Assembly: GCA_946406115.1 (NCBI GenBank)
Contig: OX291551.1
Coordinates: forward strand, 11,780,001-11,844,000
Source of the DNA: Apoda limacodes
Taxonomy: Eukaryota; Arthropoda; Insecta; Lepidoptera; Limacodidae
Length of the DNA stretch: 64,000 nucleotides
Direction of reading: 5' to 3'
This document shows, in pieces, positions 24,316-34,130 of the stretch (within the stretch, counting starts at the first letter, position 1; each line of letters starts with the position of its first letter). The notes beneath the pieces were generated by a model, which had not been told where the DNA came from, did not search any database, and saw nothing but the letters and a program-made list of their open reading frames with translations. Both the position numbers and the translations under genes were made by a program.

Positions 24316-24330
24316 TATAATAATATGTTT
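24241..24330. repeat. AT microsatellite forming a long palindrome
   Basis: AAATATTATTATAGTATATA and its inverse TATACTATAATAATATGTTT flank AT dinucleotide runs, so about 90 bp can fold into one hairpin. Such palindromes arise easily in AT microsatellites. Confidence 0.85.
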
Positions 24331-24875
24331 ATGTATACATATTAATATTATAAATAGCATATGGCGCTAAATTTTCCATAGTAATCTTTGAATGACCACA
24401 CATACAGCTATAAATTTTAGTTTTGTAAAGATATTATATTGGCATTTTAATATGTATTACAGCTCAGTGTGTCAACACGAATTTGGTGCCTGAGTTCTGT
24501 GTACCCGATTTTGATTTCTCATACCTAATTTATAAAAGAAACAATATTTTTATCTCATAAAGTTTGCTTATTAAGAACGGTAACCTCTAAGCATTTGGCA
24601 AAAATTGTGTATTTTATTCATCATCGTATAAAGTTCGAAAGCAAACTTTTTTTTTATCAATGTAGTTTTTGGTTATTTTTCAATTTAAAAACTCAGACAG
24701 TAGTCATTAGTATGATCTTAACTCAAGATTTCTTGTAAAACTGGCCCCTTTAGGAAAAAAACCAAATATTACCGAAACTTACCGATGCTTTCCAGAAACA
24801 AGCTACAACAAGTCATAAAAGTTAGGTGATTCTCTATCACTCTAACCACTCTTGTGCAAAAACTGAGTTGCACCC
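24331..24875. other. AT-rich DNA, no gene recognised
   Basis: No coding or RNA gene was found. Confidence 0.45.
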
Positions 24876-24879
24876 CGTT

Positions 24880-25375
24880 CTACCGTTGTGATGTGTAAAG
24901 GCCGCTCCACACTCACGGCATGGCGAGAAGCCCCGAGAAGCAGGAATGTTTGTGGTTTCTCGCCTCCTTGTTCTCGCGCTCTCCTGTTCTCCGATCGATG
25001 TCAGTATTTTGATCCGGATCAAAGGTTTTCTCGGGTGGGAAAAAATAACACCGGCATATTCTTGTTCATTCTCAGTGCAACGTTTGAGTGTGGCGTTGAG
25101 TAGACGTGTAACTACTTCTTATCGTAATCTACCATCGTCTGGCCCATCTTTTTTCTGAATTTCATTTCTAATTTTATTATTTACAAGGTTATAGTATGCT
25201 AATTCACTCAATAACAAAACTTCCGCACTGTCAAAGTCGTCCATACCGGATGAAGACAGGAAGAGTATTTAGAACATTCGTAAATGTGGACAGTACCGTG
25301 TATTGGCGAGAAGTCTTGGCGAGCTTTCCCGCAGAGATTTCTCGCCGCAAGTCTTTTTTTTTTCCTTACTAACTA
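24880..25375 (+). repeat. GC-richer repeated-motif segment (CGAGAAG motifs)
   Basis: GGCGAGAAGCCCCGAGAAGC, TTTCTCGCCTCC, TTCTCGCGCTC and, further on, TTGGCGAGAAGTCTTGGCGA and TTTCTCGCCGCAAG recur through this interval on both strands. GC content is visibly higher than the surroundings. It looks like a composite repeat; the short open frames here overlap on both strands and are not credible genes. Confidence 0.5.
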
Positions 25376-25377
25376 TG

Positions 25378-25560
25378 CAGCTGCAGCCATTACTGCTTCA
25401 CCGGGCTTTTTTGGGCGAGTCTCTGAAGGAGCCTCAGCCCGTATAGCGCCCAACGCTCAAGGGCTCCCCGCGGAGGTAGCCTCGGTTTGGGTTGTCGCTC
25501 TCGGGTGCGTCCCTTCGACCGGCGTGAGTCTCGAACCCTTAAGTCTGGAGAAGGTAAAAG
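25378..25560 (+). mobile_element. LINE leader-like fragment, inverse of 14350-14540
   Basis: GCCATTACTGCTTCACCGGG, GGGCGAGTCTCTGAAG, CAACGCTCAAGGGCTCCCCG and TCGACCGGCGTGAGTCTCGA match the minus strand of 14350-14540 in order. The block is GC-rich and probably belongs to a 5' region of a Jockey-type LINE; that assignment is inference. Confidence 0.7.
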
Positions 25561-25699
25561 AATAATTCTTTGCAGTTATGCCTAGTAAAAATTATAACTC
25601 TCGATCGTTTTTATATGTACGCGTATTTTATCCATCCCTCTAGCCTTTTATGTGTCAAAAGACTAGTGAACCCTTTGTTCATTACACACAAAGGAATAT

Positions 25700-25765
25700 T
25701 TGACCGCGCTCTTTTTTTACACCACTAAGGTGGCAAACAAGCTTTACATATAAAAAAACAGATTT
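25700..25765 (-). mobile_element. LINE 3' tail fragment
   Basis: ACACCACTAAGGTGGCAAAC followed by AAGCTT is the reverse complement of the 3' end of the LINE family at 46835-47080. Only the last few dozen bases are present. Confidence 0.6.
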
Positions 25766-26124
25766 AAAATCAATCTAGATCATTTTCCACGTAATAAATG
25801 TTTGTTAAATGTAGACCGTTTTTCCATATAGCGAATATAAAACAACAATAGAATAACTAGAAACTGTTCGACTCTTACAAAAGAGCTTGATTGACAATAG
25901 CATCAATCATCTAACGCTGGAAATATAGGCACAGCGCAGCGGCAAACGTAACGAAACAGTCGAAAATAGGTGAATAAAAGCTGGGTATTTATTTATTTAC
26001 CTGCAACTAATTGGAAATTTTAATGAGAATAGAACTTTGATCTGTAACCTTATTACCTCCCAAATCAGTGTAATGACCACATTGTACTTTATTAGAAAGC
26101 ACATTATGATAAAATTACAAACAA
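25766..26124. other. AT-rich DNA, no gene recognised
   Basis: Nothing recognised. Confidence 0.45.
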
Positions 26125-26139
26125 GTTGCGGGTTGCAGC

Positions 26140-26295
26140 CCGAGCCGAAGGCGAGGGCGTATTTTAGCCCAGTGTGTAATAAGCAGAGCTCACGAGTGTC
26201 ATACGAACTGGGTGATTTAAATGCATGAATTAGTGCCCATAATGCACTTGGGTGATTTAAAAGCACTATTTAGTGGACCTAATTCACGTGAGTGC
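26140..26295 (+). repeat. Dispersed repeat (family F) with a 43-bp internal duplication
   Basis: CGAGGGCGTATTTTAGCCCA, GTGTGTAATAAGCAGAGCTC and ACGAGTGTCATACGA match 50231-50285. Immediately after, CTGGGTGATTTAAATGCATG and CTTGGGTGATTTAAAAGCAC show two tandem units of about 43 bp. Confidence 0.7.
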
Positions 26296-26299
26296 GTAT

Positions 26300-26400
26300 T
26301 TAGGGTTCCATAGCCAAACGGTACTAACGGAGCCCTATAACTAAGCCTGCGCTATCTGTCTAACCCTTAAAAGATTTTAATAATTGTCTGGTTGCCTAAA
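26300..26400 (-). repeat. Family A fragment
   Basis: AGGGTTCCATAGCCAAACGG, then ACGGAGCCCTATAACTAAGC: the reverse complement of the 3' end of the family A repeat. Confidence 0.65.
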
Positions 26401-27285
26401 CTGACGCGTCAGGCACATTTAAACATTGAAAAACGGTGTTTTAGTTTTTTTACACATATTTATATAAAATAATTACGGTTGAGGTTCTAACCTGACTAAC
26501 AAAGGCCTAGTAACAAAACAAACTTTAACACCATTTTCTCATGATAGCCTGAAAGCTTCTTAAACAGTGACCCGGTGGTTAAAAATCAAAACTATTGTCG
26601 CCATATTAAAATGGTGTCAACTTATATGACACTAGCGACCATACATCATCGGGTCAGAAAAGTTTATTGCATTGTACCTACAAACTACTTGCGGTAAATT
26701 AAAACTATCGTGTCTAAAACTTAAACAAAAGCCTTAAACAAAGTAAAGCACCACAGAAATAAAAGAATTATTTTTGGAGCTTTTTTTTACTTTATCTACA
26801 AACTAAGGTTTTGGGAAAGTATTTTGGTAGTTTTTTTATTAAAATTAAAGTATCAGCTACGACTTTAATTTTTAACTTACTAGCCATATTTTATTAGGAT
26901 AAGTTTCTTTTAATAAAATAGATATTTGAAAACTTTTTAGGTGTCACCTTACATAAAATAGGGACAGAAGCAATCAACTTAAATACGGTAGCTTTGTCAC
27001 GTTACATATTCACTTAGTTTATTAGAAGTTAAGCTGACCGACATAAATAAGGGACAACTATGAGGATATGATGAAGGTTGAGTATTTACGCTAGTCACAT
27101 AACATTACGCAGCATGTTTTTTGGCATACAATAGAGAAAAGAATGAAGGCTTTTGTGTAAAGAGACATTATGCAAATATTGTCACGAGCGGTTATGTCAC
27201 GAAACTAAACATATTTCAATAAAATTTAAATAAGGAGGAAAACACAAATTGTATTGTGTTCAAAAATGTTTACTGTGCTTACTTT
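26401..27285. other. AT-rich DNA, no gene recognised
   Basis: Nothing recognised. Confidence 0.45.
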
Positions 27286-27289
27286 TATT

Positions 27290-27375
27290 AGTTTTTAGAG
27301 TTCCGTATCCAGAGAGTGTCAACAGAACCCTATTATTAAGCCTACGTTACTGTCGGTCCGACCATTAAAGGGCTC
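27290..27375 (-). repeat. Family A fragment
   Basis: TTTAGAGTTCCGTATCCAGA, ACAGAACCCTATTATTAAGC and CTGTCGGTCCGACC form the reverse complement of the family A 3' end. Confidence 0.65.
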
Positions 27376-27787
27376 TATCTTTTAGACCGAAATAAGTAGA
27401 AGACTGAAATTTTCTCAGAATATGTGTTTTACAAATGTATACATTTGGGCTATTCAAACATACTCATACTTCTGTCCCTCTGATCTAAGTTATAAGTTCT
27501 TTGTGCTTTGAGCTATGTTCTTGACAACAGTATATTATATAGATCGGCATTGGACCGTAAGCAAACACGATTTTTGTATGTTTGTATATCTTTACGGTGC
27601 ATATTCCCAGAAGGGGGTAACCGGGGGTGAGCCATGAGCCCATCGCTGCAATATTGCTTTTGATGCAGTGTATCTCAACTTAGATAGCTTAAAATTTAAC
27701 CCATACTCCATTTATTACCAGCTTGAAAGTAATAAGCAGTAAATAAAAGACCAGGTACAGTAAGTCAGAATTAGGCAGGATGGATAA

Positions 27788-27862
27788 TTTTATTTAATAA
27801 CCTATTGGTATATTTTATTGAATAACCTATTGTTATATTTTATATAATAACCTTTTAATATA
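27788..27862 (+). repeat. Three tandem 25-bp units
   Basis: Units at 27788-27812, 27813-27837 and 27838-27862 share TTTTATTTAATAACC with small changes. It is a short minisatellite. Confidence 0.85.
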
Positions 27863-28315
27863 TTTTAGGGATTTTTTCTATGCAAATTGGCCCCCGTAGT
27901 AGCTAGTAGGTGTCTTATTTGTGAATTGTGGCCCGCTTAGATCTCATTCATCGGCAAAGCGGTTAACAACTAAAAATACAAACAGTCGTTTACAAATAGT
28001 TTACACAAAAAAGACACACGGAAAGACCTAGAGATCCATAAATTAACACATAAGAATATTAGATTGTTAGTAAGGAAATGTGTGTGAAGGTAAGTTAAAA
28101 TATTTAATCACTAAGTTAAAAAAAATAAAAATAAATACCAAGTTTAAAATAATTTACAATACTTCATTAATTAAGCTATCTAGTTTTAGTATCTAAAAGC
28201 ATAATTTTAAAAGCTTAGCAAAAACCTATACTGTTCTAATAGTAAGTAAGTGAAAGTGTAGTTTAGTTATTTAGTGGAGTAGTTCGTATATTTTTCTTAA
28301 ATTTATATAAAGAAA
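27863..28315. other. AT-rich flank, probably the 3' untranslated region of the LINE to the right
   Basis: No gene is visible. Placement as LINE 3' region is inference from its position downstream of the minus-strand LINE frame. Confidence 0.35.
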
Positions 28316-28329
28316 GCTCAAATACATCG

Positions 28330-28945
28330 GTTGCAAATAACTTATCATTTGTAAATCTTATATATATATATATATATAATCCTGTAATGAGGTAAAAATA
28401 TTTTTAGAACGAGAGGATGCACGAGGGACTTCAAAAGAAATTTTTTCAAGAGCCAAGAAGAATCGACATGGTTATGTATAATTTTATATAGGAAGATAGC
28501 GTCTAAATATACGCGCCTGCTTTCTAAATTAGGTATGTTATGTTTAGCAGCAGTATAAGCGTAACTTATAAAATTTCCTTCGGTGCGATATGCTAGTGAT
28601 TTTAGAAACTTATTTTGTATATCCTTTCGAAACTTCGTATATGTATTTTGTATTGAGGGTTCCATACAAGGCTACCAAATTCTATAATACTTCTTACGTA
28701 ACTGTAATAAAGGATTTTGAGAGTAGAGGGCTGTTTAAAAGGGCTTCGAGAGATGTAGTATAACACCAAGCTGCTTAAAACTATTTGTAATAATATTATC
28801 AATATGTAGATTATAATTTAATTTAGAGTCAAGATTAATGCCTAGGTCTCTTACATGAGTCTCTCGTTTTATAACCGTGCCAGATAAATTATAGTTATAT
28901 AGAAGAGAATTACGTTTACGAGTAAAACTTATTACGATCTCTCTC
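28330..28945 (-). pseudogene. LINE ORF2 C-terminal fragment
   Basis: Minus-strand frames give, in order, VISFTRKRNSLLYNYNLSGT and VRDLGINLDSKLNYNLHIDN (about 28815-28935), then LKILYYSYVRSIIEFGSLVW and NPQYKIHIRSFERI (28602-28720), then FRKDIQNKFLKSLAYRTEG and LESRRVYLDAIFLYKIIHN with a downstream SSWLLKKFL segment (28400-28630). This is the post-catalytic part of a LINE reverse transcriptase of the Jockey/CR1 style; the YADD part is absent. Two frame changes are visible. It is a dead, 5'-truncated copy and belongs to a different family from the LINEs at 5557 and 36845. Confidence 0.85.
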
Positions 28946-29114
28946 TCTTAAGTAGATCTCTTTGATCAGCAGAGCGGTCAATTCTATGCTGAACTCTCAG
29001 ATAGATATTTTATCGGATATTATCGCCTACTTTTTGTAAAATTATATTTTTGCACCTCGTTCCTTCTTTTTGTTTTAACTCCTCGCCATTGTCAGTTAGG
29101 TAATTCATCCTTAC

Positions 29115-29290
29115 AACCTTAAAAGGTTTTAATGGTCTCGTCCAGTGCGGTTTCAGAGAAAATTCCTCTCGCGAACGCTTAGGGAGTGGAAAGAGCTCCT
29201 TGCCAAGGTTTTCAAGAAAGAAGTTAATAAATTTTTAAAGGGTCGGAAACGCGCGAGTGACGCCAGGTGTTGCAAGCGTCCATAGGCTAA
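29115..29290 (+). pseudogene. LINE C-terminal fragment (same family as 46835-47080)
   Basis: The plus-strand translation reads VRFQRKFLSRTLREWKELLA, then KVFKKEVNKFLKGRKRASD, matching the LINE C-terminus at 46883-47070 (VRFQKHFLPRTLKLWNELPA ...). Relative to that copy, 27 bases are missing inside the KVF-KKEV join, and a frameshift ends it early. The untranslated tail CATAGGCTAA follows. Confidence 0.85.
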
Positions 29291-29369
29291 AGTCATTTAA
29301 GATTTTCTCAACGCATGATCGTTGAAAAGTTAAAAGAAAAGAATGGGACCCAAAGTCACTTAAAAAACT

Positions 29370-29450
29370 TCAAATGCATTTTTAGAGTTCTATTCAACGA
29401 TACCCTATAAGGTGTGTCGTCAGCAAAAAAACGTATGGAAGTCACCCTGA
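29370..29450 (-). repeat. Family A internal fragment
   Basis: TTAGAGTTCTATTCAACGAT followed by ACCCTATAAGGTGTG matches the internal block of the copy at 49435-49792 (CTATCCAACGATACCCCACA). Confidence 0.5.
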
Positions 29451-29799
29451 AACAAATATATAATAATAATCAAATTATTATGCATTCAGAAGCGAAATAT
29501 TTGTTTGTACGGTATTTTGATAGTATTTTTTGTTTTAGACTGCTATCCACACTACATCTTGCGCATGTTGCTCTTTCGTGGGACACCACTATATAAGCGC
29601 ACCTTCCAAAATGAAACTGTGAATTTATTTCCCATTTTGTTATTCCTATAATAAACACTATTAAGTGCATTTCGATTGAACACCACATTATAAGTCACCT
29701 GTCTGTAAAATTCATGACATACGGACGGACAGACGGACATCACGAAACTTTAGGATATACTTAAAAAAGACAAAATTTCTATAAATGTATCTTAAGATC

Positions 29800-30028
29800 A
29801 TATAAAAATCCCTACGCTGTGAGGTTTCAGTTTTAGAAAACGTCGTTTTATCCGTGTTTGCAGGCAATGATAACTAAAAAATATGACTCTTCTTAACATC
29901 TAGTGGCGAGCAGTAATACTATTATTTTTACCGATGGCGTTGTTAAGCAACGCTAAAGCTACTTGACAATAGATGGCATTGTTAAAAAAACGAGTAGAGC
30001 TCAATCCCCAGGTACTACGTCATTATAG
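29800..30028 (-). repeat. Dispersed repeat (family C), minus copy
   Basis: This is the reverse complement of the repeat at 10541-10790. Shared blocks are AACGTCGTTTTATCCGTGTT, AAATATGACTCTTCTTAACA, AGCTACTTGACAATAGATGG and TTAAAAAAACGAG. It sits just beyond the 3' end of the MADF-BESS gene. Confidence 0.75.
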
Positions 30029-30188
30029 AACATTACACAAAAGATTATTTTCCATATTACTTGATTATTTAACGAATAAAAGGTTTTCAAAAAATATCTT
30101 ATATGAAAAGGCTGTTTTTACTAAATTATAATATTTTACAGTTAGGTTATTAGGTTGCCTTCCAACAATGCAAAGTAAAAGCAGGCGC

Positions 30189-33100
30189 TTAGGATCGCCG
30201 AAGACGTTTAATTTCCAACTGTGGTGACCTTCTCTCTGTGTCTGAATAGTTAGCTGCAGTGTCTGGTGGGTCACTTATATTACTATCATCATGATTTAGA
30301 GGTTCTAACTTAGGTGATGGTGACGATGTATGCATGTCTGCATCCAAAGATGAAGAATATGAATGAGGGGAATCTATTGCAACAGGTCTTAGTGATTGGA
30401 TTGGCAACTGGTACGCACGGGTGGTTGATGGCGATGCAGATGAAGTACTAGGTTGGCTTGTCAAACTTTCTTCTTTGGCATCCATAACATTATTAAAAAT
30501 TTGCCGTTGTACTCTGAGTTGTAATCTTTCAGGTAGTTGGCTTGTAGACAATAACATACTTGTAAAAAACTTTTCCAAGGCAGTATCTTGAGAAATAGTA
30601 CTCTTACTAACTATCTGCCTTCTCAGTTCATCTCTTCGGGTTGCTCTTACTTCTCTTCTTTTTTGTTCTTTCTTTAATGAAGATAGTGTTGTGGCTTTTA
30701 TAGATGGAACAGAAAAATCGTCACTATTCTGCAGTTCTATTGATTCAAAAGGATCTTCGTTTTGTTGCGTTTCGTCGTTATTTACTTGATTATCCTCTTG
30801 CGTTTCAAAATATGTTGTTCTTGGTCTATTCTTCATGGCGGGCAAGAGGAATTCCATTTGTTTTTCATACTTCCATAGAGATTTTATATTTACGGCTTGT
30901 CCGGACTTTTTTCTTGCTATTGCTTGACGATGTCCGTCTCTGAGCTTTCTCCATAAATTCTTAGCTTCTTTAACTGAAACAATAAAAGTATACCAAAGCG
31001 TGCTCTCTAATTGTTTATTATTGTCGTATTTTTTTTTTAAATAACAAAATAAAATTAAGGTAATACGTCAACCAAACTTTTGTCTACAAAACTAATAATT
31101 TCTGTTAGTAACGTAAGTGGCATAATATGTGTATTATTAAGTGTGTTCGTCTCGCTGTTTCGATAGCAAACAGCAAGCTAACACTGAAAATCAGTACTGT
31201 GACTTTTAGCAGCTTTTTGCTGAGTGGGACACATTTTGGCATAAAAACAATAAATTAATTCCAAATAAATAATAAAAAATCGGCCAAGTGCGAGTCAGAC
31301 TCGCGCACCAAGGGTTCCGTACCATTATCTATAAAATATTTGTTTTATTTTATTTCTTTTCAAGTGAATATATAACTAAATATTCTGAGAATATTTCAAG
31401 CGTCTATATACCTGTTGCCGTTATCAATATCGAGCAAAAACGAGCAAAAAAATCACGTTTGTTGTATAGGAGCCCCACTAAATATTTATTTTATTCTATA
31501 TTTGTTGTTTTTGTTGCTATAGCGGCAACCGAAATACATCTTCTGTGAAAATTTCAACTGTCTAACTATAACGGTTCATGAGATACAGCCTGGTGACTAT
31601 AACTAGATAGGCGGTAAGCTTAGCGCTTCGCTATGAGCTTGGCTGGACTCCTAGTTTACTGCCTGCTGTGTATCTAAGTAAACAAATGTCTAGCCACGCA
31701 GGCGCAGTGTGTTTGGGTGTCGCTAGGCGCTAAGCGAGGCGCCCGACAAGGCGATAAGCAAGCCACCAAGTACCCATCCTAGTGACTTACCAGGGGTGTA
31801 TCTAACCTCTAGGCGCTAAGTAAGCCACCGGCCGGCGCGGACGCGGCCTTAGAGGCGATAGGAGTATAAATTAGCGGTTTGCAATGTATATGTGTCATGT
31901 CGTGTACCCATGAGTTGAGTTTTAATACGCCCTTTACAGGACTGTCATGGGTTTGAATATTGGTGTCCTGTTTTTATAACAAAACTGGGAAAAAAAAAAT
32001 AGAAAGCACACACCACTTTATTAAAACAACACTTTTCAATTTAATTTTTTTCTTTAAATAAGTTTGTTGTACTGAATAAGGTGTATTAAAAAATAAAAAA
32101 TATTAAATATGGTATATCATATATATATAATATATAATATGTGCTTAGTTTTTTTTTGTAATTTTTTAACAAAACGTTAATTACTAGAAATATCAATTAA
32201 ACAATGGCAACCCTATAGGTATGTGTAATAACACATAGCCATAGTACCTCTTTATAAAACTACCATCTTATAAAAACTTTATGTTATTTTTATCAGAATC
32301 AATTTTTGTCAATTGCGTTCAGATAAAACCCTAAAATGACCATTAATTTTGTGCAATCTCTACCGATTAAATAGTCTATAATCCTCCCTCTCTCTCTCTA
32401 CCAACTCACCCCTATACCTCCGCCCCAACCCTTTTTTCTCTGTACCCCAGTCTGGCTGGACACAATGTATTTAATTTACATCTAAGCCTTCCTGAAAGTG
32501 CGCCGCGGGTAAACGTTTAGACGTAAAACTATAATAATTTGTTACAGACTTTACTTACTGCACGCAACATTAGTCTTTGCTTGTTTTGACATGTTTAAAA
32601 AAACATACAACCAAATTGAGAACCTTCTCCTTTTTTAAGTTGGTTAGTAAAAAAACACAGTCGAAATTGTAATTTAACATGGTCGTGGGTAACCCACTAG
32701 GGTTGCCCACATTTTTTTTCAGCCCAAAGGGACAAACGATCATGAACCTCAAAAAACACGGGATAAGTATTTTTCCCCCGGGACATAGCCTATTGCATTT
32801 TTACTTACCTATATTTCGTTTTATTTAGACTTTTACCATTTACTTACGTTAATACATACTTTTAATATTTTACTTACAGACTTCACTGTACGCAATAGGT
32901 ATATCTTTTTATATTGTGCCGTGTTTATACAAAGAAACAAAAACGAAATCGTAGTTATACATGGTCGCAGTCGGTCACTCCTAAGATTTTCGTAAAATAC
33001 CGGACGTGTCCTGTCCCGGCGAAACATTGAAATTTATGCAAGAAATATGGGACGTCCCGCGAAAAACGGGACGATTGGCGACGCTAGTCCCCACAAGATT

Positions 33101-33954
33101 TTCGTTAAATACGGGACATGGCCTGTCAAGACGGGGAATAAGAAATATGGGACGCCCGTGAAATACTGGACAGGTGAAACTAGCCCTCAACCAACATATA
33201 TTTTAAATATGAGTCAAATTGGTCTACGCAGCAAGTACGTACATGCAACGTCTCTTGAGTAAAAAATCTTTTAAAAAAAAAAAAAAATTACGTCATATTG
33301 GATCCGACATTTCGAATTTTAAAAAACTGATAAAAAATTCGAAATCAGCACCCTCGAAAACACTTTACTACCCCTCGATCCATTAAATTATACATGAAAT
33401 TTATGTTGCGTGCATAAAAAAGTCAGTTTTTTACGGATAAAAAACGAACCGCTGGACAGATTTATTTCAAACTCCTTTCAGATCTAAGTCATGACGTGGC
33501 GTATCGATTGATATGTCATCAGAGCGATTCGGTCCAGTAGTTATTGAGGAATCGAAAGCAAAAATATGTCTACCTATTCCAATAACTTCTCAAGAGAAGT
33601 TAAAAATATCTATGAATTGCATTGATACAGACTCTGTAAATATGACCTCAATCGGCCAAATAATTTAAAAGTTACATAATAACAAACCACAGATTACTAA
33701 GCGTTATAATAACATATAACATCTGTGCCTATAATGCGCCTGTGTAACAAACGAACGCGCCAAAGATAATATAGGTACCTGTAGAGATAAAGTCATAAAT
33801 AAATGACAAATAAAAAAGACTTACCATCCGGCAAGTCGCATTTCCTTACCACCTCCGCCCATGCTGCATCTTTAAGATCGTACATTTTATATTCTTCTAT
33901 ATTTATGTTCCACAAACAAGGAAATTTCCGTACATTTTCAATAAGACGGTCCAT
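30189..33954 (-). CDS. MADF-BESS domain protein, two exons
   Basis: Coding parts are exon 1 at 33825-33954 (130 bases) and exon 2 at 30189-30973 (785 bases), joined across a 2851-base intron, giving 304 residues and a TAA stop. The donor reads GGATG|GTAAGT and the acceptor TTTCAG|TTAAAG; splicing leaves one frame with a Val codon at the join. Residues 1-90 form a MADF (Myb/SANT-like) domain split by the intron: it starts MDRLIENVRKFPCLWNINIE, has the DAAWAEVVRKC helix, then LWRKLRDGHRQAIARKKSG and LWKYEKQMEFLLP. A basic, charged helix covers about 142-164. Residues 174-209 (LEKFFTSMLLSTSQLPERLQ and following) fit a BESS motif, a short protein-interaction helix pair. The tail is Ser/Pro-rich and ends basic. 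MADF-BESS proteins are insect sequence-specific DNA-binding regulators acting in the nucleus; target genes cannot be inferred. The ATG at 33954 has good context (CACAATGG); longer openings use non-ATG codons. Whether further exons exist is unknown. Confidence 0.87.
31275..31600 (+). repeat. Family A dispersed repeat, 5' part, inside the intron
   Basis: It begins TCGGCCAAGTGCGAGTCAGA, CTCGCGCACCAAGGGTTCCG and continues to GAAAATTTCAACTGTCTAAC and GTTCATGAGATACAGCCTG. This is the canonical 5' half of the repeat; the 3' half is missing. It is antisense to the host gene. Confidence 0.8.
31600..31870. repeat. GC-rich intronic block with repeated GGCGCTAAG motifs
   Basis: TAGGCGCTAAGCGAGGCGCC and TAGGCGCTAAGTAAGCCACC occur about 95 bp apart, and GGCGATAAGCAAGCCACC lies between them. 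The base composition contrasts sharply with the AT-rich intron around it, suggesting an inserted repeat of unknown family. Confidence 0.55.
32690..33190. repeat. GGGAC-rich intronic repeat with about 112-bp duplicated units
   Basis: AAGATTTTCGTAAAATACCG-GAC (about 32982) recurs as AAGATTTTCGTTAAATACGG-GAC (about 33094). Each is followed within 60 bp by AAGAAATATGGGACG. A more decayed unit may lie at 32700-32780 (GGGACAAACG, ACGGGATAAG, GGGACATAG). It is a non-coding intronic repeat. Confidence 0.7.
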
Positions 33955-34130
33955 TGTGAATGACGTAGCGTGCAGCGTGTGGCACAAACTGCGACGGAAT
34001 ACAAAGGAGCGAAAGAGAAGAGAGAAAGAGCGCGGCGGTCTTTCACCCCCGCTCCCCTAACCCCAGCCCGCCATCATGGAATGCTCGCGGCCAGCGACTA
34101 TGTATCGACCTTATCTGCAGCTATTATCTT
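33955..34130 (-). promoter_or_regulatory. 5' leader and probable promoter-proximal region of the MADF-BESS gene
   Basis: This segment is much more GC-rich and CpG-containing than the rest of the window. On the minus strand it contains ATGATGGCGGGCTGGGGTTA-G, an upstream ORF of six codons (about 34057-34078) that would precede the main start if the leader extends this far. The same bases resemble the ATGGCGGC core bound by YY1/Pho-type factors. The transcription start itself cannot be placed from sequence. Confidence 0.45.

Larger units (their letters stand above)
30974..33824 (-). other. Intron of the MADF-BESS gene, repeat-filled
   Basis: GT-AG boundaries, phase 1. The intron contains a family A repeat copy (31275-31600), a GC-richer block with repeated GGCGCTAAG motifs (31600-31870), AT-rich tracts, a short family E end (32600-32645) and GGGAC-rich duplicated units (32690-33190). 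No exon-like domain sequence was seen inside it. Confidence 0.75.

Noticed and set aside
25284..25565. 93-codon frame as a gene
   Set aside because: Runs through the GC-rich LINE leader-like fragment, which has the same bases in the opposite orientation at 14350-14540 without a conserved frame.
33954..33987. Upstream extension of the MADF-BESS protein by 11 residues
   Set aside because: The extension opens with TTG, not ATG; the ATG at 33954 has good context and starts the domain cleanly.
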